DNA of 32,170 bases from JAVBMC01 sp031552845. GTDB taxonomy: Bacteria > Verrucomicrobiota > Kiritimatiellia > RFP12 > DVOR01. The notes under the pieces are model-generated. The model did not search any database. It saw only the letters and a list, made by a program, of their open reading frames with translations, and had not been told where the DNA came from. Shown one piece after another: positions 8,716 to 15,833 of the stretch; the stretch's first letter is position 1; each line of letters opens with the position of its first letter. The position numbers and the translations under genes were made by a program. The stretch lies in NCBI GenBank assembly GCA_031552845.1, contig JAVBMC010000026.1:1-32170 (forward strand). Reading direction: 5' to 3'.

Positions 8716-9210
8716 TTGCAAGAACTTGAGGCTGGGGAAGTATTGGTTTGGGTACAGCAGGCTTGCCCGAGATTTTGGACAAGAACGGCATATATATTGG
8801 TTCCAATGGGAATAGTTTGGGTAGCTTTTGTGGGCGGTGCAATTCTCTTGGGAACCGTTGGCAAAACACCTGACTTTTCGTGGTCCTTTTTCTTTTCATT
8901 GTGTTTTATGTTAGTTAATATGTCGTGTGGTTTTCTTGTGCTGTACTCTCCGTTTTGGAGTTATCAACGGATGAAGAGAACCATTTACGCTGTCACCAAT
9001 CGTCGTGCACTGATTATTGCCTCCACAACTACGAGTTTCGATGCAGATGATCTTTCTCTAATTACCCGGCGCGATCACCTCGATGGACGCAGTGATCTAC
9101 TATTCAATGCCGGGCGGCTTGGTGACGAAGAGTTTGGCTTTCTGAACATCACCAATCCCCGTGAAGTCGAAGGACATCTGCACCGCGTCGAAACCTCGCC
9201 TGTAAACTAA
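8662..9210 (+). CDS. Membrane protein with PH-like domain, array copy 5
   Basis: A 182-residue member. It starts MEDFTQHPPLEDPVRVRVLQ, a different N-terminus from copies 1-4 but shared with the next two genes. The W-motif is GEVLVWVQQACPRFW. Two hydrophobic helices follow (about 32-55 and 75-98). The conserved part has TIYAVTNRRALIIA, DDLSLITRRDHLDGRSDLLF (Ser in place of the usual second Gly) and GFLNITNPREVEGHLHRVE. The ATG lies three bases after the TAA of the preceding gene and lacks a Shine-Dalgarno, so translation is probably by termination-reinitiation. Its borders coincide with the 552-base duplication unit, so it may itself be the product of an unequal crossover. Confidence 0.76.
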   Translation: MEDFTQHPPLEDPVRVRVLQELEAGEVLVWVQQACPRFWTRTAYILVPMGIVWVAFVGGAILLGTVGKTPDFSWSFFFSLCFMLVNMSCGFLVLYSPFWSYQRMKRTIYAVTNRRALIIASTTTSFDADDLSLITRRDHLDGRSDLLFNAGRLGDEEFGFLNITNPREVEGHLHRVETSPVN

Positions 9211-9267
9211 CTTATGCAAGACTTCACCCAACATCTTCCGCTAGAAGATCCTGTTCGTGCGCGTGTC
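9148..9267 (+). repeat. Direct repeat copy B across an array gene junction
   Basis: Partner of 8596-8715. It covers the end of array copy 5 and the start of copy 6, including the same AACTAACTTATG junction. The constant 552-base offset equals one gene plus its junction. Confidence 0.75.
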
Positions 9268-9987
9268 CGCAAAGTGCTCCAACCAGGCGAGACGTTGGTC
9301 TGGCTGCAGCAACCTGCACCGAAGTTCTTCGCTACGTCGGATTCGATGCTGGCGCTTATATTCGGGGCGTGCGTTTGGATGCCATTTATGCTCTTCATGT
9401 GTTATTTGATGATAGACATAGATCTTTTGATTGAAGACCCGTCGCCTGCTAGAATCTTCATGTTGCTTGTTTTATTGATTTTTATCTGTATGGGCATCAT
9501 TCTAATACTTGTGCCGCTATGTCGACGTCAGCAGATGAAGCAGGTTATTTATGCGATCACCAATTACCGCGCGTTAATTTTTGGCGAACAAGTCCCTTTA
9601 CTATCGGATCAGGATTACAACTATTCGGTTTTTGATAGCCAGCGCGAATGGCGCCGTAATGGATGTTTTCGCAGCTTGTATAAGAAAGATCTGATTGCCT
9701 TTACCCGTCGGATATGCAAGAATAACAGGAGTGATTTATTCTTCGCCGAGGAAGGAGTATTTTATCCTGACCCTGCCATATTTGATAGGCTCACCCAGAA
9801 AACTCCTCCTAGGCAATCCACGTTGATTGGGTTCTTTAATATCATTAATTCACGCGAGGCTGAGGATTGGCTACGGCGCATAGAAGAAGTCCCCCCATTG
9901 CAGATGCCCGAGAAGTTCACAGTTGTCGCTAGTAAGAAAAAGCAACTTAAAGTTACCGCCACTCGGGCAAAGGAGAGCAAGTCCTGA
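9214..9987 (+). CDS. Membrane protein with PH-like domain, array copy 6 (long form)
   Basis: A 257-residue member starting MQDFTQHLPLEDPVRARVRK, closely matching copy 5. The W-motif is GETLVWLQQPAPKFF. Two helices lie at about 42-66 and 78-102. After YAITNYRALIFGEQ there is an insertion of about 30 residues before SLYKKDLIAFTRR, and a further expansion in the DGRG region (NNRSDLFFAEEG). The end GFFNIINSREAEDWLRRIE is conserved and is followed by a basic tail rich in Lys. The ATG is three bases after the previous TAA and has no Shine-Dalgarno. The insertion is shared in position with the next gene, so these two form a subgroup. The stop TGA overlaps the inferred CTG start of the next gene. Confidence 0.76.
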   Translation: MQDFTQHLPLEDPVRARVRKVLQPGETLVWLQQPAPKFFATSDSMLALIFGACVWMPFMLFMCYLMIDIDLLIEDPSPARIFMLLVLLIFICMGIILILVPLCRRQQMKQVIYAITNYRALIFGEQVPLLSDQDYNYSVFDSQREWRRNGCFRSLYKKDLIAFTRRICKNNRSDLFFAEEGVFYPDPAIFDRLTQKTPPRQSTLIGFFNIINSREAEDWLRRIEEVPPLQMPEKFTVVASKKKQLKVTATRAKESKS

Positions 9988-10658
9988 AAGACATTACTCA
10001 CCATCCTTCAGTTCAAAATGCAATCCGTGCTCGAGTTGAACAGAAACTTCAACCCGGTGAACGGCTGGTGTGGATACAGCAACCGAAGCCTCGATTGTAT
10101 TGGAATACGATCTCTGTGCTTTTGTTTTTGATTGGCATAGTTGTTGTTTCTGTTGAGTTATTTCTTCTCTATCACTTAATATTTGAAGTTCTTGAGAATA
10201 TCTGGACGCGCAGGACGTTTGATTTATTGATTCTTTTGTTGTTTGCTTCTATCACACTTCCTGCTCTTTTTCATCCGTTCTTTCGCTGCCAAGAGATGAA
10301 GAGCGCTATCTATGCCGTTACCAATTACCGCGCGTTGATCTTTGGAGAACAAATCCTAGGAACGCATGGGGTATTCCTGAATATCTTTCATATCTGTGCA
10401 TGGACGCTCGAAGGTTCTTTTCGTAGCTTCTATAAAAACGATTTGATGAAGATTACCTGCCGTGAACGTAAAGATGGACGTGGCGATGTGTGTTTTGCCG
10501 GAACGACTTTTGTGCCTTCGCGTGATTCGTTTGATATTTTCGACCCACCGACTACGTTTGGTTTCTTCAACATCACCAGTCCACGTGAAGTTGTGGAGTG
10601 TTTGCGGCGGATAGAGGATTTTGCTCCACTGATTGAGTCAGAGGATTCAACGTCATAG
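9984..10658 (+). CDS. Membrane protein with PH-like domain, array copy 7, apparent CTG start
   Basis: 224 residues if started at CTG 9984. The frame is open from 9951, just after an in-frame TAA at 9948-9950, and contains no ATG, GTG or TTG until GTG 10068. Starting at 10068 would remove the first 28 residues, including PGERL of the conserved W-motif. From 9984 the protein reads (L/M)KDITHHPSVQNAIRARVE, aligning with MQDFTQHLPLEDPVRARV of the previous copy residue for residue. AAAGGAG (9969-9975) lies eight bases before the CTG. Later motifs: GERLVWIQQPKPRLY, two helices, YAVTNYRALIFGEQ, an insertion of about 20 residues, SFYKNDLMKITCRERKDGRG and GFFNITSPREVVECLRRIE. Alternatives are an ATT start at 9993 or a start-codon mutation. 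Confidence 0.7.
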   Translation: MKDITHHPSVQNAIRARVEQKLQPGERLVWIQQPKPRLYWNTISVLLFLIGIVVVSVELFLLYHLIFEVLENIWTRRTFDLLILLLFASITLPALFHPFFRCQEMKSAIYAVTNYRALIFGEQILGTHGVFLNIFHICAWTLEGSFRSFYKNDLMKITCRERKDGRGDVCFAGTTFVPSRDSFDIFDPPTTFGFFNITSPREVVECLRRIEDFAPLIESEDSTS

Positions 10659-10676
10659 TTGAAAGGGTGGTAAGTC

Positions 10677-11246
10677 ATGAACGATACATTTCAACAGTCT
10701 ATGCTTGAAGACCCGGCGCGTGCGCGGGCTGGTGCGGAGGTACAGCCTGGTGAAACGCTTGTTTGGGCAGCGATGTTGGATCCGGTGTGTTGGACGCGCG
10801 CGACAAAGGGGCTGTTTGGTTTTGGCATTTTGTTGATGGTTGAAGCGGTTGTCATGTGCGGGTTTATCGCCAGTGGCAAAGGACCTTCGCATCCCAGTGG
10901 CGGGATGTCGCCGTTGTTGGGCCCGATCTGCGTATGCTTGATTATGAGCTTGGTGCTGCTTTCAGCACCGTTGATTTATCGGTGGTATACGCGCGGAACT
11001 GTCTATGCGCTAACTGACCGCCGTGCGTTGATTATCACCCGTACCGTCCATAGTGTCTACAAGGATAAGATGGGCGCGATTACCGTTACGCCTCGTAAAA
11101 ATAGCAATGCCGATATCGTGTTTGCCACGGAGCTTCGACGCAACCGCAACACAACTTATGAGGCCAACATTGGGTTTTACAACATCGGAAATCCGCGTGA
11201 AGTAGAGGAACATCTGCGCCGGATTAAGGATGCGCAGAATAGTTAA
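10677..11246 (+). CDS. Membrane protein with PH-like domain, array copy 8
   Basis: Last gene of the array, 189 residues. It starts MNDTFQQSMLEDPARARAGA with the W-motif GETLVWAAMLDP. Two helices lie at about 42-62 and 78-100. The conserved part is TVYALTDRRALIITRT, SVYKDKMGAITVTPRKNSNADIVF (the DGRG motif is lost) and GFYNIGNPREVEEHLRRIK. AAAGGGTGG precedes the ATG. It is the most divergent copy in the C-terminal half. The following flavodoxin-like gene starts 15-18 bases later, so cotranscription is likely, but nothing links the two functionally. Confidence 0.76.
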   Translation: MNDTFQQSMLEDPARARAGAEVQPGETLVWAAMLDPVCWTRATKGLFGFGILLMVEAVVMCGFIASGKGPSHPSGGMSPLLGPICVCLIMSLVLLSAPLIYRWYTRGTVYALTDRRALIITRTVHSVYKDKMGAITVTPRKNSNADIVFATELRRNRNTTYEANIGFYNIGNPREVEEHLRRIKDAQNS

Positions 11247-11264
11247 CCCAGGAAAAGGAGCATG

Positions 11265-11819
11265 ATGAAGAATAAGAACGTATTGATTCTGACCGCCAGC
11301 CCCAACCCGACCGGCAACACCGCCGCGATGGCGCGGGTGTTTGAAGATGGCGTGCAAGCGCGCGGCGCGCAGGTGACGCGGTTTGATATGTATCATTTGA
11401 AGGGCGAAGGGTGCCGTGCTTGTATGGCGTGCCGCACGACGACCGACTATTGCGTAGTGCGTGATGGAGTAGGGGATGTGCTGGATGCGATTAAAAAGGC
11501 CGATGTGATCGTCATCGCCGCGCCGGTGTGGTTCATTGAGTTCCCGGTAGGACTGCGCCGCTTGATTGAGAGGTTCCATGCGTTGATTGATAATGATTTC
11601 AACTCGCGCCTGCCGTCGGGCAAGAAGGCTGTGCTGATCGTCTCGCAAGGCGACACTGAGGAGAACATGAAAGAGGTTCCTGCGCGCTATGTGCAGATAT
11701 TCAATTGGCTGGGTGTCAACGATGTGCAAGTGGTGCGCCACTGCAATGCAGAGGAATGCGCCGCCGAAGACAACCTCGCCGTACTTGACGCTTGCCGCGA
11801 TGCCGCGGCCGCGTGCTAA
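11265..11819 (+). CDS. NAD(P)H-dependent flavodoxin-fold oxidoreductase (iron-sulfur flavoprotein type)
   Basis: A 184-residue flavoprotein of the NADPH-dependent FMN reductase/WrbA-like group. The N-terminal FMN phosphate loop is ASPNPTGNTAAMA. The cysteine motif GCRACMACRTTTDYC is the compact C-x2-C-x2-C...C pattern typical of Isf-like flavodoxins; it may bind a cluster or be a redox-active relic. IVIAAPVWFIEFP forms the second flavin loop. Two ATGs are adjacent (11262, 11265); the second has a better distance from the AGGAG at 11256-11260. The substrate is unknown. Confidence 0.85.
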   Translation: MKNKNVLILTASPNPTGNTAAMARVFEDGVQARGAQVTRFDMYHLKGEGCRACMACRTTTDYCVVRDGVGDVLDAIKKADVIVIAAPVWFIEFPVGLRRLIERFHALIDNDFNSRLPSGKKAVLIVSQGDTEENMKEVPARYVQIFNWLGVNDVQVVRHCNAEECAAEDNLAVLDACRDAAAAC

Positions 11820-11824
11820 AGGTT

Positions 11825-11842
11825 GCCGGGTAAGCCGGCTTT
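11825..11842 (+). terminator. Weak hairpin after the flavodoxin-like gene
   Basis: GCCGG (11825-11829) and CCGGC (11835-11839) form a five-pair stem with a five-base loop, followed only by TTT. It is weak and may not terminate; the next gene has its own strong ribosome binding site. Confidence 0.25.
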
Positions 11843-11885
11843 CGAGCGAATGAAGGGGCACCTGTGATATTCAAAAGGAGGGGCC

Positions 11886-13478
11886 ATGAACACAAGCAGA
11901 CGCGTTGCAAGCGCAATAGCCGCGCTGACGGCTATTTGCGCCTTTGCAAAGGAATTAAGGGTGACGGTGGATCCGTCGCAGCAGTATCAGACGGTCGATC
12001 ATTTTACGGCGTCGGATGCGTGGAGCGGTAATTTTGTGGGGCAGTATTTTGATGTTCCGCAAAAGTCACAGACGTCCAAATGGCTGTTCTCACAGCAGAT
12101 GGGTGCGGATGGCAATCCGGAAGGAATCGGCCTTTCGATGTGGTGGGTGAATGCCGGTGCAGGTACGTTGGAACAGGCAGGGGCGGATATCATGCCGTTT
12201 CAACGGCGGTCAGAATCATTTCTCGCGGCGGATGGCAAGGGATATGATTGGAGCAAATGTGCCGGGCAACGTTATTTCATGGAGCAGGCGAAGCGTTATG
12301 GATGCAATAAGTTTCTGCTTTTCTCCAACTCGCCGCCGGTTCCGTAGACGCTCACTGGTAAAGGCTATGCAGGCGGCACGCAGGCCTACGAGGCAAACCT
12401 GCGTCCGGAGTGTTACGGGCTTTTCGCCGATTATCTTGCGGATGTGGCGCGGCACTTTGTGGATCAGGGATATGCTGTCGATTACATCAGCCCCGTCAAT
12501 GAGCCGCAGTGGCATTGGAGCACTAATGCACAGGAAGGTTCACCGTGGCGGGCATCCGAAATCCACCGTGTCTACGTTGAGCTTGACCGTGCTCTTGAGT
12601 CACGCGGGCTGAATAATGTTAAGATGCTCTTTGGCGAAGCAGCCGATTTGAAGTTCTTCTACGAGGAGGGGAGTCAGGAACATTGGAAGCATGTGCCGCG
12701 CGAGGAACGCCCAAATCTGCTGGCGCAAAAATACTTTGACCCTGAAAGCCCCCTTGCTCTCACGGGGCTCAAACATCTGCCGCGCCTGATTGGCGGACAT
12801 GCGTATCATTCGGAGCTCAATCCCGAGCTGATGAAGCAGGTGCGTGAACGTCTTCGGGCGGTGTGCGATCGTTATGGTTTAGAATACCAGCAGACAGAGT
12901 GGTGCCTGCTACCATTTTTTACCCGCCGGCAGCTTGCGTTATTTACAGAAAACTGGACAGGCGGCAACCGTGCGGATATTCAGACAGCGCTTCTGCTGGG
13001 ACGGATTGTCTATGCGGATTTTGCCTACGCCAACGCTACGGCATGGGGGTATTGGAAAGGAATGGAGATCGAGGGCAACCATGCACTCATCAGCCTTTAT
13101 CCACGCGGCGGCAACATCACCAATGGGGGTATGGTCGCCGCCAACAAGCTGCTATGGGCGCTTGGCAACTACAGCCTCTTTGTCCGTCCCGGTTATCGGC
13201 GTGTCGAGTTGCGTGGTGCCGACGATTTGCACACGACAGCCGGGCTAGCCTTTCTCGCGCCGGACGGCAAACGGCTCGTCGCGGTATTCGTCAACTCCTC
13301 CTTCGACGCGTTCGATCTCACCGTCATCCTGCCGGAAGGACTCCGACAGCACGTGAAAGAAGTACGTGCCTTCCGCACCGATGCCAACATAGACCTTGGC
13401 AATTTGAGGGTCAAAAAGGAAGGCTCCCTGACGCTGGCACCGCGTTCATTGACGACGATTGTCTACGACTTGATGTGA
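11886..13478 (+). pseudogene. Secreted GH30-type glycoside hydrolase interrupted by one in-frame TAG
   Basis: One continuous frame of 531 codons, broken only at TAG 12345-12347 (codon 154). Before it: a signal peptide (MNTSRRVASAIAALTAICAFA), then the beta-barrel start TVDPSQQYQTVDHFTASDAWSG and FLLFSNSPPVP. After it the same frame continues TLTGKGYAGGTQAYEANLRP. The acid/base Glu lies in SPVNEPQWHW, the nucleophile Glu in YQQTEWCLL, and the C-terminus has a beta-sandwich-like end. The order fits GH30 (beta-1,6-galactanase or related); the substrate is inferred from family resemblance only. The upstream ribosome binding site AGGAGG is perfect. As drawn, a 153-residue inactive fragment would be made. 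A one-base change could restore Gln, Trp, Tyr, Leu, Ser, Lys or Glu. Confidence 0.8.
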
Positions 13479-13519
13479 CGTGCTGAAAACGGGATGTTGG
13501 AATTCCGTTCCATTTGTAC

Positions 13520-13548
13520 TTGCAAGGCAAGGCAGATTGTAGTTTAAT
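13520..13548 (+). promoter_or_regulatory. Sigma-70-like promoter candidate for oadB
   Basis: TTGCAA (13520-13525), a 17-base spacer, and TTTAAT (13543-13548). Matches to consensus are 4/6 and 5/6. Confidence 0.4.
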
Positions 13549-13563
13549 GGCGGCTTTCAAAAG

Positions 13564-13585
13564 CGCCTGCAGAGCGCTGCGGGCG
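13564..13585 (+). promoter_or_regulatory. Leader stem-loop before oadB
   Basis: CGCCTGCAG (13564-13572) pairs with CTGCGGGCG (13577-13585) through one G-T wobble around the loop AGCG. It lies between the promoter candidate and the ribosome binding site and is followed by TTT only, so it could be an attenuator or an mRNA stabiliser. Confidence 0.35.
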
Positions 13586-13613
13586 TTTCGACATTCACGA
13601 AAGGAGCCCGCAT

Positions 13614-15017
13614 GTGCCTGCGAAGTTAGGTGCCCTGCTTGTTGGAATATTAGTCGGTTGCTCAACGCTCTCCGGCGCGTCATTGCCGGAGCCTGTGCTC
13701 TCGATGCAATCTCCCGTGGCTGCGGCCATTGAGCCACCTTCCGCACAGTCTGCCGATTGGCAGGTCACGCTCGGCAAAGTCAAACATATATGGAAGGAGA
13801 CCGGCCTCTACGGCTTCACCTTCAAAGACAAACCTGTCGCGCCCACCCCCAAAACGCCTCATCAAAAAGCCCACAACGAACTCATCCTTCCTTACGGACT
13901 GGCGCAAGCCGTGATGATCGGCATCTGTTTGATACTGCTCTATCTCGCCATCTTCAAAGAGTTCGAACCGCTGTTGCTCCTGCCCATCGGCTTTGGCGGA
14001 TTGCTCTCCAACATCCCGCTTGCCAACATCGCAGGGCCCCCGGTACTCGACACCCTCGGCAACATCGTTGAGCCGGGCGGCTTCCTCTACTACATCTACA
14101 GCTTCGGTATCGAGACCGGCATCTTCCCCGTCTTCATCTTCATGGGTGTGGGCGCGATGACCGACTTCGGGGCACTCATTGCCAATCCCAAAACCGCACT
14201 TCTCGGTGCGGCGGCACAGCTCGGCATCTTCATGGCGTTACTCGGTGCGCTGGTGCTCAGCTACGTGGCGCCGGGTATTGACTTCAACCTACCCGAGGCC
14301 GCCTCCATCGGCATCATCGGCGGGGCAGATGGGCCTTCGGCCATTTGGCTCACCTCCAAGCTCGCCCCCGACATGCTCGGTGCCATCGCTGTGGCAGCTT
14401 ATTCCTACATGGCCCTCATCCCTATTATCCAACCGCCGCTCATGCGCTGGCTCACCACGCCGGCCGACTGCGTCATCCGCATGCGGCAGCTGCGCGAAGT
14501 CTCCAAGCTCGAAAAAGTCATCTTCCCGCTGCTTGTGCTCCTGCTCTGCGTGCTGCTGCTCCCTGCTTCAACGCCGCTGCTCGGCGCGCTCATGCTCGGC
14601 AACCTCGCGAAAGAATGCGGCGTAGTCAACCGCCTCTCCGACACCATGGCCAACGCACTCATCAACATCGTCACCATCATGCTCGGGCTCGGCATCGGCT
14701 CCAAACTCTCGGCAGGCGACTTCCTCACGCTCGAAACCATCGGCATCCTCCTACTCGGACTCTTCGCCTTTGCCTTCGGCACGGCTGGCGGACTCTGGAT
14801 GGCCAAGATCATGAACCGCTTCCTCAAAGAAAAGATCAATCCCCTCATCGGTTCCGCCGGCGTCTCCGCCATGCCCATCGCCTCGCGCGTCTCCAACAAA
14901 ATCGGCCTCGAATACGACGGCACCAACTACCTCCTCATGCACGCCATGGGCCCCAACGTCGCCGGGGGAATCGGCTCCGCCGTCGTCGCCGGCGTACTCT
15001 ACACCCTTTGCCGATAG
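13614..15017 (+). CDS. oadB: Sodium-translocating decarboxylase beta subunit, N-terminally extended
   Basis: The membrane subunit that couples biotin-dependent decarboxylation (oxaloacetate, methylmalonyl-CoA or glutaconyl-CoA) to sodium export. 467 residues, GTG start: AAGGAG lies seven bases upstream, and the overlapping ATG at 13612 hits a stop after five codons. Family core from about residue 95: FEPLLLLPIGFGGLLSNIP, GIETGIFPVFIFMGVGAMTDF, IIGGADGPSAIW (the conserved Asp loop, about 236) and MPIASRVSNKIG near the end. The core is of usual length; the first ~90 residues are extra. They begin MPAKLGALLVGILVGCSTLS with a lipobox-like LVGC (Cys16) followed by a Pro/Ala-rich stretch. Alpha and gamma subunits are not nearby, so the exact substrate is open. 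Third codon positions are strikingly C-rich. Confidence 0.92.
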   Translation: MPAKLGALLVGILVGCSTLSGASLPEPVLSMQSPVAAAIEPPSAQSADWQVTLGKVKHIWKETGLYGFTFKDKPVAPTPKTPHQKAHNELILPYGLAQAVMIGICLILLYLAIFKEFEPLLLLPIGFGGLLSNIPLANIAGPPVLDTLGNIVEPGGFLYYIYSFGIETGIFPVFIFMGVGAMTDFGALIANPKTALLGAAAQLGIFMALLGALVLSYVAPGIDFNLPEAASIGIIGGADGPSAIWLTSKLAPDMLGAIAVAAYSYMALIPIIQPPLMRWLTTPADCVIRMRQLREVSKLEKVIFPLLVLLLCVLLLPASTPLLGALMLGNLAKECGVVNRLSDTMANALINIVTIMLGLGIGSKLSAGDFLTLETIGILLLGLFAFAFGTAGGLWMAKIMNRFLKEKINPLIGSAGVSAMPIASRVSNKIGLEYDGTNYLLMHAMGPNVAGGIGSAVVAGVLYTLCR

Positions 15018-15410
15018 AAGTGCGCTTAAATGACCAAACATCTAGGACAGCCCTAAATATAAGCGCCTACAAGTTTTGGCAAAAAAATTCTCCTATCAAA
15101 AAATACATCAATGGCACTTTGTGAAGTATCTTGAGCAGTCGTATTATGGTTGCGGGGAGTTCGCTTAGGATGACGCGCCGAATTGTGGTTCGCCTGTGAA
15201 TATCCTACTCGCACCAATTGATTGGGTCCTTGAAGGCAACTATGTGCAACGTATAAGCCGCAATGCGGCGGTTGGAGTTTCGGGCTTTTGTTTTTGCGTG
15301 ACACAACCACACGCCTGTCTGCATCAGAAGGCGTTTACGTCAAGATGCTTGAAGTCCGCCGGCGCAAGAGGAGGAGCATCATCCCCGCGCCATGTTCGTT
15401 ATGCGCTCAG

Positions 15411-15485
15411 TTACACGCACCCAAGATAACGAAGCAAGGCGAAGATCAGCAGGACGAGAATAATTGTGACAAGTAAGTTTTTCAT
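15411..15485 (-). CDS. Candidate 24-residue hydrophobic membrane peptide
   Basis: ATG at 15485-15483, stop TAA at 15413-15411. The peptide starts MKNLLVTIILVLLIF and ends LLRYLGCV: a lysine, then one hydrophobic helix long enough to cross a membrane, then Arg and Cys. A promoter-like TTGACA-17-TAAGCT sits just upstream on the same strand. There is no good Shine-Dalgarno. Single-helix peptides of this size occur as type I toxins (Ibs, TisB) and as small regulators, but no antisense RNA could be shown here. Confidence is limited by the small size. Confidence 0.35.
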   Translation of the reverse strand: MKNLLVTIILVLLIFALLRYLGCV

Positions 15486-15500
15486 AATATCACGCGGAAA

Positions 15501-15529
15501 AGCTTACTAAAACTGAAAGTTCATGTCAA
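15501..15529 (-). promoter_or_regulatory. Promoter candidate for the hydrophobic peptide
   Basis: On the minus strand a perfect TTGACA (15529-15524), 17-base spacer and TAAGCT (15506-15501). The -10 is weak. Confidence 0.3.
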
Positions 15530-15759
15530 GCCTCATCTCGCCTGAAAATGAATCTCTCTTTTGCGGCTACCCAAGCGAACCTCGCTGTTTGTAGCTTGTT
15601 ACATGGTTTTAATTATAGACGAAGTATTGAATGGAAGGGTATGTTTGGTTGGTGTATCTCTCGTTCTTTATCCGCGAAGAATAAGGTTCGCGTCTAGATT
15701 AGAGCGAATTCTTTTTGAGCTGAACTAAGAGTAGCAGATAATAGATTTGGGATTTGTGT

Positions 15760-15788
15760 TTGCTATCGCGAGGGAGTTTTGGTATACT
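15760..15788 (+). promoter_or_regulatory. Promoter candidate for the cytochrome operon
   Basis: TTGCTA (15760-15765), a 17-base spacer, and TATACT (15783-15788). The expected transcript start near 15795 rules against the in-frame TTG at 15801 as a normal start and favours ATG 15834. Confidence 0.5.
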
Positions 15789-15833
15789 GGCTAGACTGTT
15801 TTGTGTAATAGGGCGTTTGGGTGGAGTGGGTTT

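Larger units (their letters stand above)
15018..15833. other. Long spacer between oadB and the cytochrome gene
   Basis: About 800 bases with no supported plus-strand gene. It contains a distant inverted repeat GCGCTTA/TAAGCGC (15022-15028 and 15060-15066), a hairpin CCGC-AAT-GCGG near 15259-15269, a candidate minus-strand peptide gene with promoter (15411-15529), and the cytochrome promoter at 15760-15788. The open frames 15196-15429 and 15288-15476 have no ribosome binding site or recognisable protein. Confidence 0.5.

Noticed and set aside
10068..10658. GTG 10068 as start of array copy 7
   Set aside because: It would cut off the N-terminal part conserved in all other copies.
12345..12347. 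Genome-wide TAG reassignment
   Set aside because: glyS, oadB, the ParB-like gene, the YrbL-like gene and others end with TAG, so TAG is a stop here.
15196..15476. Two plus-strand frames in the long spacer
   Set aside because: No ribosome binding site, no homologous feel, and they lie opposite the better-supported minus-strand peptide gene.
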